From: Gymnothorax reevesii
Taxonomy: Eukaryota; Chordata; Actinopteri; Anguilliformes; Muraenidae
NCBI GenBank assembly: GCA_029721435.1
Contig: CM056576.1
Span: 114,246,666 to 114,310,665 of the forward strand
DNA: 64,000 bases
Direction of reading: 5' to 3'
Shown here: piece by piece, positions 14,618 through 26,700 of the stretch
Layout: every line of letters begins with the position of its first letter
Position numbering within the stretch: position 1 is the stretch's first letter
Notes under the pieces: generated by a model
Database searches by the model: none
Seen by the model: the letters and a program-made list of their open reading frames with translations, nothing else
Told to the model about the DNA's origin: nothing
Program-made: the position numbers and the translations under genes

Positions 14618-17600
14618 CGAACCCCTATCGATGGAGATAAGGTTATGAATCAAAGTAGAGCCCTTTTAAAGTTCAAAAGCAACAAAGCTGCCACTCACTG
14701 CTGCCCAACATGCAAAATGAAGTGGCTACGGTTGCATGCTGGCAAGGGTGCTCAGTGAAAGAACGAGACCACAGCTTCAATCAGGAGGAGGTTTAATCTC
14801 CAAACAGCAGGTCCTAACAATGGAAGAAGTACAGCTGAAGTACCACGTGCTGTTTAACTGAAAAAAGAGTAGTACTATAGCAGCAAAATGAAGTACGTCT
14901 TCCCTGCAGATACAAATTGTGCTTATTTTAAGCATTACGATGGAAGATACTAGATGCTTTTTTTAATTTCACAATAAGGTAGCACAGAACTAAATGTGCT
15001 CTGAATGGTTGGGGATTTGGATGTATTTCCAATGTTTCTAATTATTTTAACCACTTGTTTCCTGTATATTTACAGTACCGCAACTCACGCCTGCCTGATC
15101 TATCATCAGTTGGTTTATCAAACTTGCCTGGAAACGTGTCGTATTACTGCTGACCGGCTCGCGAATTTTTAAACCGTAGGATGGCTACTGAAGATCGATG
15201 AATTAATCATGAGTGATTCACTTCACTCAATCAACTACGTGTAAATCAATCAAATATAATAGACAACAAGATGGGAAAGCACAGTAAAAGTGAGGCCACT
15301 TGGCTTTCATCACGACGATTGAACCATGTAACCATGGATTCATCATTAAAATGTTAAATATAGGTATATTTATGTTAAAAAGATTTTTAAATTTTATTCT
15401 TAGACATCTGAAATGAAGATGTCTTTTTTGTGCATTAGATTAAGAACAATTAAACAATTAAGAATTATTTCGTGTAAATTTGTTGATATACTGACCTACA
15501 TCATCTATCATTGCAATCTAGTTCTTGTTATTTACAGATTGCAAACTTGCTTTCTGCTTCATATTTAATTCTTCCTTTTCTATACCTCAGAAAGATGGTT
15601 TTATTCAATTCAAGCATGGTTCATGTACATCTTTATGTAATAATCAATGCTATTTATTCTCTTGATTTCAATAATTAAAGACATGAATTGTGTATCGTGG
15701 CTATATTAGGCTCCTAGTTTAAGGTTGTCTGTACTGGGCTAAATGATTTTATTGTCTTATTCAGATCCGCTGCATTATAAATTTATTTCAATCAAATTAA
15801 TAATCAAACATGTTTTTTTTTCTATAGTAGAACACTGTATCCATTTATTCTCAAGTAATTATCACCGTCACCCACTCCCACACACCCTCTCACTCACCCT
15901 TACGTACACACCAAACACGGATGACATTATATTACATTTATTTCGACAAAGTATCTTGCTTAAGGCAGCAAACACGAATACTGTTTGACAATAGCCAATA
16001 ATAGAAGCATTTGTTTTCAATTCTCTTCTCTCTTCTCGACTCAGGAATAATTGTAAAGTATGGGTTATTTATACTAATGTCATTGGGATCGGTCATAGCT
16101 GTATGTATGCTTGTTTGCAAAGAGGTACCTAAGTATAGAAACGTTCACTCTTAAAAAGATGAGATGACAATTGATGTAGAGTTTCTTTAACATTTTTCAT
16201 CAACTCAGTCTTTAGCTTAAATCCATTTTCGAATATACAAGTAATTGAAGTATTTAAGACAGCAACAATACATTATCGTCTGAGAACTATATAGCTGAAG
16301 CTTCCACAAAGTGCTCTGGTTTGGGAGCAAGAGCAAAACAACCTCGTGGCATAGAGTGCCAATGACTTGCTATCAACCAGAACTGTGTCACAAGAATAAA
16401 ATAATCCCTGAATGACACAAGGCTTAAAGGTTCAATTCATAGAGGGTGTTGATGGGGATTGCATGGCTAGGGATGGCTAGCCAGATAGGCAGAAAATAGT
16501 TAATTACAAGGAGAAAGGAATTCAAGTATGGTCAATATCACTGTCATGTTGTCTGAGCAGAGAAAGTTAGGATTGAGGTTTCAGTGACCTCTTTTGTTAA
16601 TGGACTATCCAAAAGTTCCTAAAACCTAAATTCTTTCAAGGAATTCCCATATTCATACATGGTAGGGACACATTTTTATTCACCATGATGCTTGGTCATC
16701 TGAATCAGCAGTTACATCATGAAACGGTGTAAATAAGTTGTAAACTCTCATCTAGATCAATAAGCTTTGTTCGAAGTACAAAATGGCAAGCAGTGTAAAG
16801 CATTTTACTAAATGTAGATCCAACACTAGCATAAAATATCACAGTGGTTTGTGAACGGAGAGATATATACCTAATATTCTTGTGAAATCGACACCCTACT
16901 CGCAGCAGCACACCACCACTGTTTTTTTTTTTTTTTACCCCAATAGACGGTACCTCTGAATACGATCCAGTAATGAAAGACACAAGAGCAGAGGTAAAAA
17001 TATATCCAAAATGTAATGTGCATCAAAGATCATAAACTCTCACCATACTCAGTACAAATAGTACTAAGTTAAACTCTAAAATGGCGCAGATAGAGCAAGA
17101 AACATTTTTCTTTCACTGAATGAAACATAATGAAATAAAGTAGACTCCATCTACCACAAAAGTTGAAATTCTTATTTCATTAAAAGTTATTAACGATGTT
17201 ACAACAAAGTGGTGACAGTGACTGATTTCATGCGTTATCATGCGTATATAATATTTTCGTTAGTGACGTCAGAACGGAGTGGCATTTGAAATAGCATGTA
17301 ACGAATGAAAAGAAAAAACCCTTGCTCATCTTTATACCATTTATAAACAAGGTAGGTGACATGTACGGTGCTATGGCACCCATATGTTTTTGCTTTTTTT
17401 AACTCATTAATTTCTTTAAATACTTTAGTATTTTCCATCACATGGCAGGAATGTCCATTGGAGTCCATTGACTCTTTCAAATGTACAACTAAAATATTAC
17501 AGAAATACATTTTAACTATTGTTATTTAAAGAATATAGTATTGCTATTTCAACATCCAGTTGCAAAAAAAAAAAAAAATTGCTTCAGTCAGGCTTGAATT

Positions 17601-18170
17601 AATCCCTTTGTCATCTGTTTCCTTCTGACATCAACAAACTATTTAAAAGGCTTCATACCAGTAAAAATACAAAGGGAATTACAGTTTGAAGATTACAGAT
17701 CAAAGATATTGATATGATCTTTGATATGAATTATTTCAAAGAGATAATAGAAAGCCTGTCCTCTGAGTTCTGACAGTGACAGATCACGCAGTTGAATAAA
17801 TTGAGTTGACATTCTTGTTAATACATAACAAGAGGCAATGCTAGAAGTCCTATTTCAGTTATAAATTTGTCTTTGGTAGTGTGAAATTCATTTAAAGAGG
17901 AAATCCAGTCCAGAATTTAATTAATCTTAAAATAAAAATTAAAAAAAATCCCTACAGAACAGTGCAAGAAATGATGAAAATCGGATAAGTAACAAGGAAG
18001 TTATGACATTTTGAAATTTCATATTTTTTCAAAAAACAATTCTTAACCAGTCTTTAGGAATATTCAAATGAGCGAGTTGATGATGTCAGCCCCTCATAAT
18101 TTTCTATTAATTTTGTATACAAAAATCTCATATTTTAGTAATGAGAAGATGAAACCTGCCTGATAACCAA
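14618..18170. other. Intergenic, nothing recognised
   Basis: AT-rich sequence with poly-A/T runs (15810, 16921, 17564). I see no gene, RNA or clear repeat border. Confidence 0.5.
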
Positions 18171-18291
18171 TTATTAGTCCTGACCTGTTCTCAGTCATTT
18201 TCATAATTAACAGAAGGTTCACTCCGAGAGCGCTCCACATTTTACAGGTGCGGCTTGTTCTCCCCGATTAGGAACAGGTCAGGACTAATAA
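18171..18291. repeat. 121-bp element with perfect 20-bp inverted repeats
   Basis: TTATTAGTCCTGACCTGTTC at 18171-18190 is repeated exactly, inverted, at 18272-18291. It is probably a small MITE or the end piece of one. No target duplication is evident. Confidence 0.7.
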
Positions 18292-18679
18292 ATGTTCTAA
18301 AACGGAAGTTTTGTGCGACCCAATTCTCTGTTCGTGTTCCGCAACTGGACTGAATTTAGCTCATGATTTAATCGCTGTTAGATCGCATACGGAGAGAAAC
18401 CGTGTCTTCGGTTGCCAATTATGATAAGTGGAAAACACGTCAATAAATGAAAATGGTTGAGAACTACTAATTGCAGTCAAAAAGGGACGAGTCTCAGCAC
18501 CCCCGCTGGCTACGCCACTGTCGGCAAGTACAAATGCAAAATAAAATTATCCCTTTGTTCTAAAAATTTATAGAGATAGGTAATCAACATGGTATATCGA
18601 AATGTATTTATGACCACAATGACGTTTCATGACACCTCCTAGAAATATCAAAACTAAGACATTTCAATGATAAACCTAC

Positions 18680-19620
18680 CTCGTCCACCATCTTGGATTT
18701 ACTTCACTGGAGGCAGCCGTTGAGTCATTGATACCAGGGCCTCACTTGGAGCGCAAGCGCAACGAGGCACGGGCACCAGGCTGAAATCTTGCGTAGCTTG
18801 CTCCAAGAACGGTGTAAGGAAAGAGTCACGCTACATGTGCGCTACAAACTGGTTTGATTTTGTCGGAAGAGGGATCCGCGTAATCTGACCCAGTCGGAGC
18901 CTCTCTTATTCAAGCGGAAGGGTCGCTACAGGTCGGAAGTCGTGATCCACCCATGTCTTGTGCGTAACAGAAATTTACACTTGTAATCGCTCGTTACTGG
19001 TTGGAAAGGGAGAATCGGGGCAATCGGAAACCTTAAAAGTGCAAGTCGATCAAGGGCTAAACCAGTTTGATTTTGTCGGAAGGTATGAGTTGTCGAAAGG
19101 ACGCGGGAGCATCGGTTGGTCAAGTGCAAACTAGGTGGCAAATATTTCCTCTGCAATTAGCCAATTATAAACAGTTTACAAAAACAACCGCCATATTTAC
19201 TGTTGACGTTGGCAAAAATCAATCGGAAATGCTTGCGTTAGTGGATCATGGGGAAAAAATTTTTTCCCCCCAATTACTCTGACTTTCTACGTTCGCGTGA
19301 GTTTCGGTTGTTTCCCGGCGCTTCCAAAAACTTCCGACTGGCCACGACTGCTTGCGTGCGGAAGCCTTAAAAGCACAAATGGATCACAGGAAATAGACAG
19401 ATCCGGGATTCAAGCCCGGCGATTGTTTGCTAGTAAACTCTGCTCCGAGCGCTAAAGGATTAAAGAATACTCCGGAACAGGAGTCAGGAGAACCTCCTTT
19501 GGCTCTGATTCAACAAGACAATTTGGGGTTTTGCTGGCATGGGGTTCATCGCAAAAGTGAGGCTGTGATCAACCGCGAACTGTGCAGCAGCAGAATAAAT
19601 GACTAAAATTCTCTTCACCC
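18680..19620. repeat. CpG-rich patch with a possible tRNA-derived SINE head
   Basis: The patch is much richer in CpG than its surroundings. The phrase GTTTGATTTTGTCGGAAG occurs twice (about 18852 and 19067). On the minus strand, 19403-19419 reads as a T-arm (5-bp stem CCGGG/CCCGG, loop CTTGAAT) with a weak A-box-like stretch ~40 bp before it, as in tRNA-derived SINEs. It could also be an unrelated CpG island. No promoter is assigned. Confidence 0.3.
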
Positions 19621-19666
19621 CCCCCAACTCTTCCCCCTACATCAAAGCAGTGACAGACAGAGATAT

Positions 19667-19772
19667 TTTATTTATTTTAAAGTTTATTTAGTAAAATTGA
19701 GACTTTCATTCATCATCAAAAATTTGCTATCAACCGTTTTTACTGCCTTATTCAAATAAATCTCGATTTATT
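19667..19772 (-). terminator. scp2: candidate scp2 polyadenylation signals
   Basis: Minus-strand AATAAA occurs at 19767-19772 and, overlapping, at 19671-19676 and 19667-19672. They are about 0.85-0.95 kb after the scp2 stop and are the first canonical signals found. The 3' UTR therefore probably spans about 19650-20622. Confidence 0.35.
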
Positions 19773-20622
19773 TTAGGGTCAATCTGTAAAAATGCTTTTC
19801 CATTCCACAGTGATCGTGACCGCACCTCCGAGACAGACTGAGGCACATGTAAAGGTCATTGAAACAGAAACAATATAATCATGGACCAACACTCCTTTAA
19901 CAAAGGGCCATCTCAAAGCCAACACAGTGCTTTTAAGGTTACAGACCTACCCGTTCATGAAGATACACACATGCAGTGCTTCATGCCGGCCAGTGATATA
20001 CCTCTCCGTTAATATAGAGCATGGAGTCTTCTCCCAGAAGCAGCACGCAAACCTAACCCTGTCACTGCCAACATTTAAAAAGAAATTGCACACAATTGCT
20101 TTAGAGCAGTAAAGCAACTAAGTGAATGTTGTGTGCTTGCATGAAGGCCTGATTAAGCAAATCAATGTATAAATATCCAATTACCATGAGGATAAAAATT
20201 CACATTTGTACCTCTTCTGCTTGAACCTTTCTCTGAAAACACACCATGGTCCTGGAGAACGAGTTAATTAGTAATAATTGCATGACAAATCAGTACACCT
20301 CGAAAGAGTCAGCCAACCCCAAAAATGCATTTCATCATATTCTGATCACGCAGAAATGGAATTCCACAGGGGGGTTAGGAAATCACCAACTCTAGTCAAA
20401 AACAAAGAGAAAAGGGAGCTTACATGACTATAATTTACATTAATATAATTTTAACGAAGATGAGTCATTATTCCAAGTTGTGTGCAAACCTACAATTGCT
20501 CTAATTACTCATTGAGCTAGAACAAGGTGGGCGGGGGAGCGCATGTCGCTCCCTTCAGACAGACTGAGGTAAAGCCCCCCATACTGCCACCTTCGGGTCA
20601 GACAGACGGAGGGGAATCTTCT

Positions 20623-20718
20623 TCACAGTTTCGCTTTCCCGGGCTGCAGCTGGAGGTTCTGAAGCTTCATGGCCATGCCCATGTTCCCAGTGATCTTCAG
20701 CTTACCCTGGAAGAAGGC
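20623..20718 (-). CDS. scp2: scp2 exon 16, C-terminus with peroxisomal AKL
   Basis: The TAG acceptor is followed by [20 protein letters not shown] and [11 protein letters not shown], with TGA at 20625-20623. The final AKL is a PTS1 signal. The 3' UTR follows toward ~19700. Confidence 0.95.
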   Translation of the reverse strand, partial: AFFQGKLKITGNMGMAMKLQNLQLQPGKAKL

Positions 20719-23700
20719 CTACGGGGCAGAATCAGAACACGACAAGTCAAGCTCTGAGCACAAAACATACATGGCTGTTGAACATGCCAAGGCCTATTTG
20801 GATGCCAGCAGTGCAAATCATTTCATTTGCATTAAAAAGCACACACATTTAGAAAATGGGCTTATGAGTTTTCAATATCAAAACCAAGGTTAAAAAAAAA
20901 AAAAAAAATACAACTCCGTAATTGGCATAGTAAGGAAACTTGTCTCGGAATGTCAATTTCAGTCCATAGAGAACTCAATGTCATTGAGAGCAAAGTTAAA
21001 TATCTGCCCATGAAATAGCCTCTAAATAATTAAACACTGTCATATTGCAGCAGTTTCGCTGCTCTAAAAAAGGAATTGATATATCCTGGAAATATAACCT
21101 TAAATTCCGTACCAAAAAAAAAAAAAAAAACTTCAATTGTCAACATTCTTAGCTTTACCCTTCTTTGTAACCCAAGTAACATGCTAAATAAATGCCAGAT
21201 CACATGTTCCCCATTTGCAATATGCAAAAATTCCCCATGCATTTTGATAATCTCATTCAATTCTGGCAACTTTCCAGAGATACAGATCTTAGGAACACAG
21301 TGATCCTAGTCATCACCATTAAAAATGGAGCATATCATATCATTGCAAAGGATGTCATTGTTCAAATAGTCTGCAATAAATATAAATAGTGCCTTATAAT
21401 TACCCAAGGGAGCCCAGGGAGCAGGACATTAAACTATGCATTCACCATTCAGTGTTTCTGCCATTAGAAACCAGGCTTTTAACCTCCATCAGTGAGGCAT
21501 TTTAGAAGTAAGATGTACGAATCCGAAACAGCTGGGAACCACTTCACCTTCAAATGCTTATCAGTCAAGCATTCAAAAGGGTTCAAAAAAGAGCACAGTT
21601 TATGAGTAGTCTGAGCAGAACAAAAATCACAACCAGCATGTCCTTTCAAAATCTGTACTGAATACCAAAAGGAAAAAAAAAAATTAAAAATAAAATAAAA
21701 CTGCAATTATTCAAGGTGTTTACTGGTTACTGGGGTTCAGATCTTGGTTGCAGAAATAAAACCTACGCAACATAAATGATCAGAAAGAACACTTATTTGC
21801 TCAGAAATTCCTTCTTTGATTTTGTTAACCATAAGCCTGTGAATCCAAGGGGCCACAATTGACACCCTTGATTAAGGTGGTTCAAGTGTCTTTTAGGCAA
21901 TTTTTTTTAACAGACCTGCCTTCATACCACTTTAAGTGGTCTTTACCCCTTCAATTTCAATTTTGCCTTAAATTTTTATTTGAGTGGATTCTAATACGAA
22001 AAAGCATTTTTTTTTAAATGGTAGGACAACACATGCGCATTCTGTATCTGCCGGTTGCAGAGCTTCACTGAAACTACATTACACATACATTAAGAAAAAC
22101 ATTCAAAACTGGGATGCCTTGTTTTTTGGGTCACAGCATTACCTCAGATGGAAAAAAAGAAAAATCTTCATTTTGAACATGACTTTACACACATTTGCAA
22201 GAAATTCAGCAGGACATATTTGGGATCATTGGAAACCTTGGAATCTCCACTAGAATTTACAGCAGTCCTGAAATTCCACCGGTCAGAAAACCGGAGCTGT
22301 ATTTTATGGACGCATATATGGGTCTGTAGGTTTTATGGAGTTAAACAAAAAGCAACCAAACATCAGATGCCAAGTGAAATCTTTCCAGCTGAGGAAAAAA
22401 AAAACCTGCGTTAAGCATTCAGCCAGTGAGTATTCATATCTAGTTACCCTTTAACCCTCATGCGTTCCACGCATTGTTTGCATTGGTGCCATTTAGGTCA
22501 TTTTGACCCAAGGATCAATTATTACATAAAGCCATCATTTTGATCTCATTTTTGTAATGTTGCCCAAGACGGAGGGCATGTTAAATTCTCATTCATTTCA
22601 CATTTGGTCCCATTCATTTTGCAATGGTCATGTAAAATCGATGCCTGATGTGATCACTGTTTAAAAATGAAGATTCTGCCTGTGCTAATGTATTCCCGTA
22701 GATCACCACGCATGTCACTGGTAGCTACGGATATCAGCAAATTTTTTTTTCACAGAAGCATTTCATTCAGTCACTGACATTTGGTTGCCGTTTTTGTGAA
22801 TATTACATGAGGTATAAAGCCACCAAGATGTGTATAACTACATGTCCCACTTGTTGTGGTGGGGAGGGGAGAGAAAAAAAATTTGCAATTCAAAATTGCA
22901 CATCCCGAGTCCGGTTTCGACTTCAACACGCCATTCACAGTCAATGCACACTCAAATGTAATAGAAACCATAAGGCAGTGCCACCAGCTTACCGTCTGTG
23001 GGTTCATTTTCCCAGTCATCAAGGCCAGCAAATCTCCATCTGACATAGTAATGGTGCAGTCTGCCTTTTTCTCTGGAGCAGGGAGAAACCAGCAGAAAAT
23101 GCAACATTAAAATGAAAAAGGTTAAAGACAAGCACGCATGTCGTCATGCATAGCAAACTGTCCTATATCCACGTTTGACAGACAGAGCCAAGCGTGTGCG
23201 CGCTCACATGTTGCAGTGTCTCAGACTGCGCTGAGGTTTCAATGACATACAGAGGCGATCTTGAAGCTCACCACTTCTTTTAAAAAAAAAAAAAAAAAAA
23301 AAAGGGACCCCCAAGAAGTACGCCATTCATTTTCACGTCAGCATATTTATTTACAGCCATCCCAACCTGTTAAGAGACTGCCAATTTCAGCCTTGCAGGA
23401 TAGAAGTTTCTCTCTTATAGTGGTCATTATGACAGACAGTTGAGCAAAAGACGGCAAGAGCGCTCGTAGAGCACAATATCTCCCGCCAGGCTTGGTAATA
23501 ACAAGCAAATTTAACGCGGCACCTTAGGATTCCTCTTTCAGTCACCGGCCATTAACCCCTTTGCGCAGAATACAAAATTTTGCCAATTTTTCCTGTTGTG
23601 CATGAGCCTATTTAAGCTTTAGAACTCAGGATTTGTGACACAGATTTTTAAAAATTATTCAAGTGAAGCTAGACATTTGGAAATTCAATTACAGAATTGT

Positions 23701-26700
23701 TTAGGAATTAAATTTTGGAATTTACGGACGCCGGCGTCTACATCTGCAGAAAGGGGTTAATAATAATGCATTAAATACTAGGAGCCTATCTGAAAAACCT
23801 ACATAATAAATATGTAATAAATATGTAATCTGTGGATAGCATTGGCATGGCATTGCTTGTAAACCATTTTCATCTGATCAAAAATATATCGTAGACATTC
23901 TGAATCAAACTTTAAAAATGCAATATGCCAATAACCACTGTATGCTCATCATTTTTGTAAAATTTCATGAAAATCCCTCAAAAAATGTGGGAGGAGTTGA
24001 TTTCAGAACATAAGCACCCTTCCCAGGACGTGTAGACGGACGTCACCACCACATAATCCCGCTATGGTCTCCGACTGGCAGGGAGGAGTTGATTTCAGGT
24101 GCCCTCCCAAGGATATACAACAAGTCATCATTTAACGTAATGGGCAGTAACTCTGTGAAATATTAGTTTGGTGTGAAGAAAATGCGATATGCGCTCTACC
24201 AATATACTTAGCATTTTTGCAGAGTTTCATGAAAATCTCTCAAAAAAGTGAAAGGAGAACATAAGCACCCTTCCCAGGACGTGCAGATGGACGAATGGAC
24301 AAACTGACATCACCACGACATAATCCCCCATCGGTCTCTGACCGGCAGGGGGGGATAAAAAAAAACCAAAACAATTTTTATTTAAGTTAGGGGTCATTTG
24401 GCAGAGTGCACTAATATTTTCATGAAAATTATGCTTTTTGAAGTTGAATGCACACAAACGCTGACTGCGATGGATTATCACTTATGGAAAAGGACACTGA
24501 TTAGAGGGGAATAAATAATTTATCAAGATGTCTGCTGGCAATAGATGAAATCATTCAAAAAGTGTAATAATTTTCCAGACGGTGTACAGAAAAAGAATGT
24601 CAATATTTTTACATAAAATATTTAATTCAATACTTAATACCCAGGAGAAAACCCTCCAGTAAAAATAATTTCAGCCAGTGTATTCAATTAAGACTTGGAC
24701 TAACCATGTACTGCACAATTTTTTGCACTTTAGCACACATCTTCGACCACTCCTCCATTCTTAAGAGCCACAGTAGCATGTTTGTGTGCTCAACCTATCG
24801 GGTATAGCCATTGGCCTTACAACAATTTCATGTGTGTCTTTTGGACCAATAGTATTCGAGAAGTAATGAGAAGTGCTGTGTCTTTGTAAGCAATGTCCTT
24901 TGTGTTTAAACGCAAGAAGAAACATAATGACCCCATCTGACGATTACAAATCATAATTTATCAAAAGTCAAACACATTTGTTTCAGCTCTTACCCAATAA
25001 AAGTACACGTTCTTCTCGTTGCATAAATATTTTTGTGAAATGTTTGCCATTTTTATGTAATAAAACAATAAACCTCTGAAATACAAGTCATTAGCGGCCA
25101 ACGTAGTGGGCTCAAAATGGGCATTACGGGATAGTGGCACGTTTGAAGGAACACACACTTCCCACTGGGGTTAGACTTACAATTTTAGAATTGCATAAAG
25201 CTTTACTTAATAATAGAAATGGAATTTGGAACATAGGTTTTGGGCCTTCCCCAAAAAAGTCTAATCTTGAAACCACTTCCCAGTGCCGTGCAATGGTGTG
25301 CATGACTGCATGCATGACTTACCAATATCAAGTTCTGAATACCTACAATATCGTCTTGTTTGAAACAGGATATGTAAATGGGGCTCTGCGAGACACATAC
25401 TGCAGGGTCTCAGCCCTGGCATTTTGTTTACTTGTTTCTGCCTAACTAAGGCTAATTTACTTTTGTTCCTATCATTCTGTTGAATTAATATATTCTGCCA
25501 TTACACGTTTCTCACAAGTTGTGAGCCTTTTTAAGTTTATTAAATAAATAAAACCGAAATAGAGTATCAACTCTCTATAAAACAACCGAACTGAAACCGA
25601 AACCGAAGTCCAATTTTCACAACTGGAAAGCTCTACCGCACCGTGAGAGGCGGACAACTGTTGATGATGGATCACTGACCTGCAATGTTGGTGACAGATA
25701 AATAAGTTACAGTAGGTGATGGATTACCAACCTTCATCATTGTCTACAGAGCCCGTGCCGTTTTTCACGTCCACCACCCAGACAGCTTCCTTGCCTTCTG
25801 GGCCATCCTTCACCTTGAAGGCGAACACGCCACCAATATTCTTTACAAACTGCTCCCCCTCCTGCACGGGGCAAAAACAAGAGTTCGAAGTCATGACCAA
25901 AGTGCCAACTCATGTTCACCACTGCTTAACGATGCTTTTGCATTTCCTCTTCCACATGTCATTTTCTCATGTTTGGATTGGTCGCATTAACCGTAATCTT
26001 CTTCCCTCAGGCCATTAACAAAATCAGGCCAAGCACCAGTAGGGGTGAAGAGCATCTCTGACAGGTAGGTCAGTCACATCATCTACAGAAGGCTAATTCA
26101 CCAAAAGCATCTATTTTAGCACGATTCCTTTCAATCAAAGTCAATGTACACAGTTCCTTCTCAAGCAGCCAAGTTATAGGTCAATATAGTTTGTGCTCAC
26201 CTCCTGTAGCTTCTTTTCAATTTCCTGAAAGACTGTGTGTGCCTTGAACCCCTCCAGACCAGCAGAGGCACTGGTGGGCACGGCCTGTACCCGCTGAGAT
26301 CTGAAAAGCAAACGACAGACAGTTGGCTACAATCGGCATTCATCTTGGCTCCATTCTGACGGCGATCACCAGAGTGAAGTTGAAAATGTGTTGAGAACTT
26401 TCTGAACCCTAGCGCAGAAATCCATACAAATTAATCAATACAAGCTAAAGTTTGACGGTTAATACGGAGCACTGGGCAGACACTACCAATTCCACCAGTA
26501 TGAACAAAGAACAAGAAAGTGACCAGAATGTTTTGGTATTGGGTCAGTCCATGTCAAATCACCCAATACAGAAAAAGCTGGTTGCTGCACCATTTTCAAA
26601 TTTAACAAGCTTCCATTAACTTAAATATAATGGCAAAGAACCTACCATGCAAAATTTTAGATCTCTAATTCAAATAGTTTTCAAGCAAAATAGTTTTAAA

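Larger units (their letters stand above)
23073..25731 (-). other. scp2: scp2 intron 14
   Basis: Holds a poly-A run (23281-23303), a 201-bp TTAA MITE (23556-23756) and a duplicated hairpin-ended repeat (about 23930-24356). The rest is unrecognised. Confidence 0.75.

Noticed and set aside
19395..19465. A real tRNA gene on the minus strand
   Set aside because: Only the T-arm is convincing. The D-arm, anticodon arm and acceptor stem do not pair, so at most it is a SINE head.
22447..22520. Second piggyBac-like MITE starting TTAACCCTCATGCG
   Set aside because: No matching inverted end followed by TTAA was found downstream.
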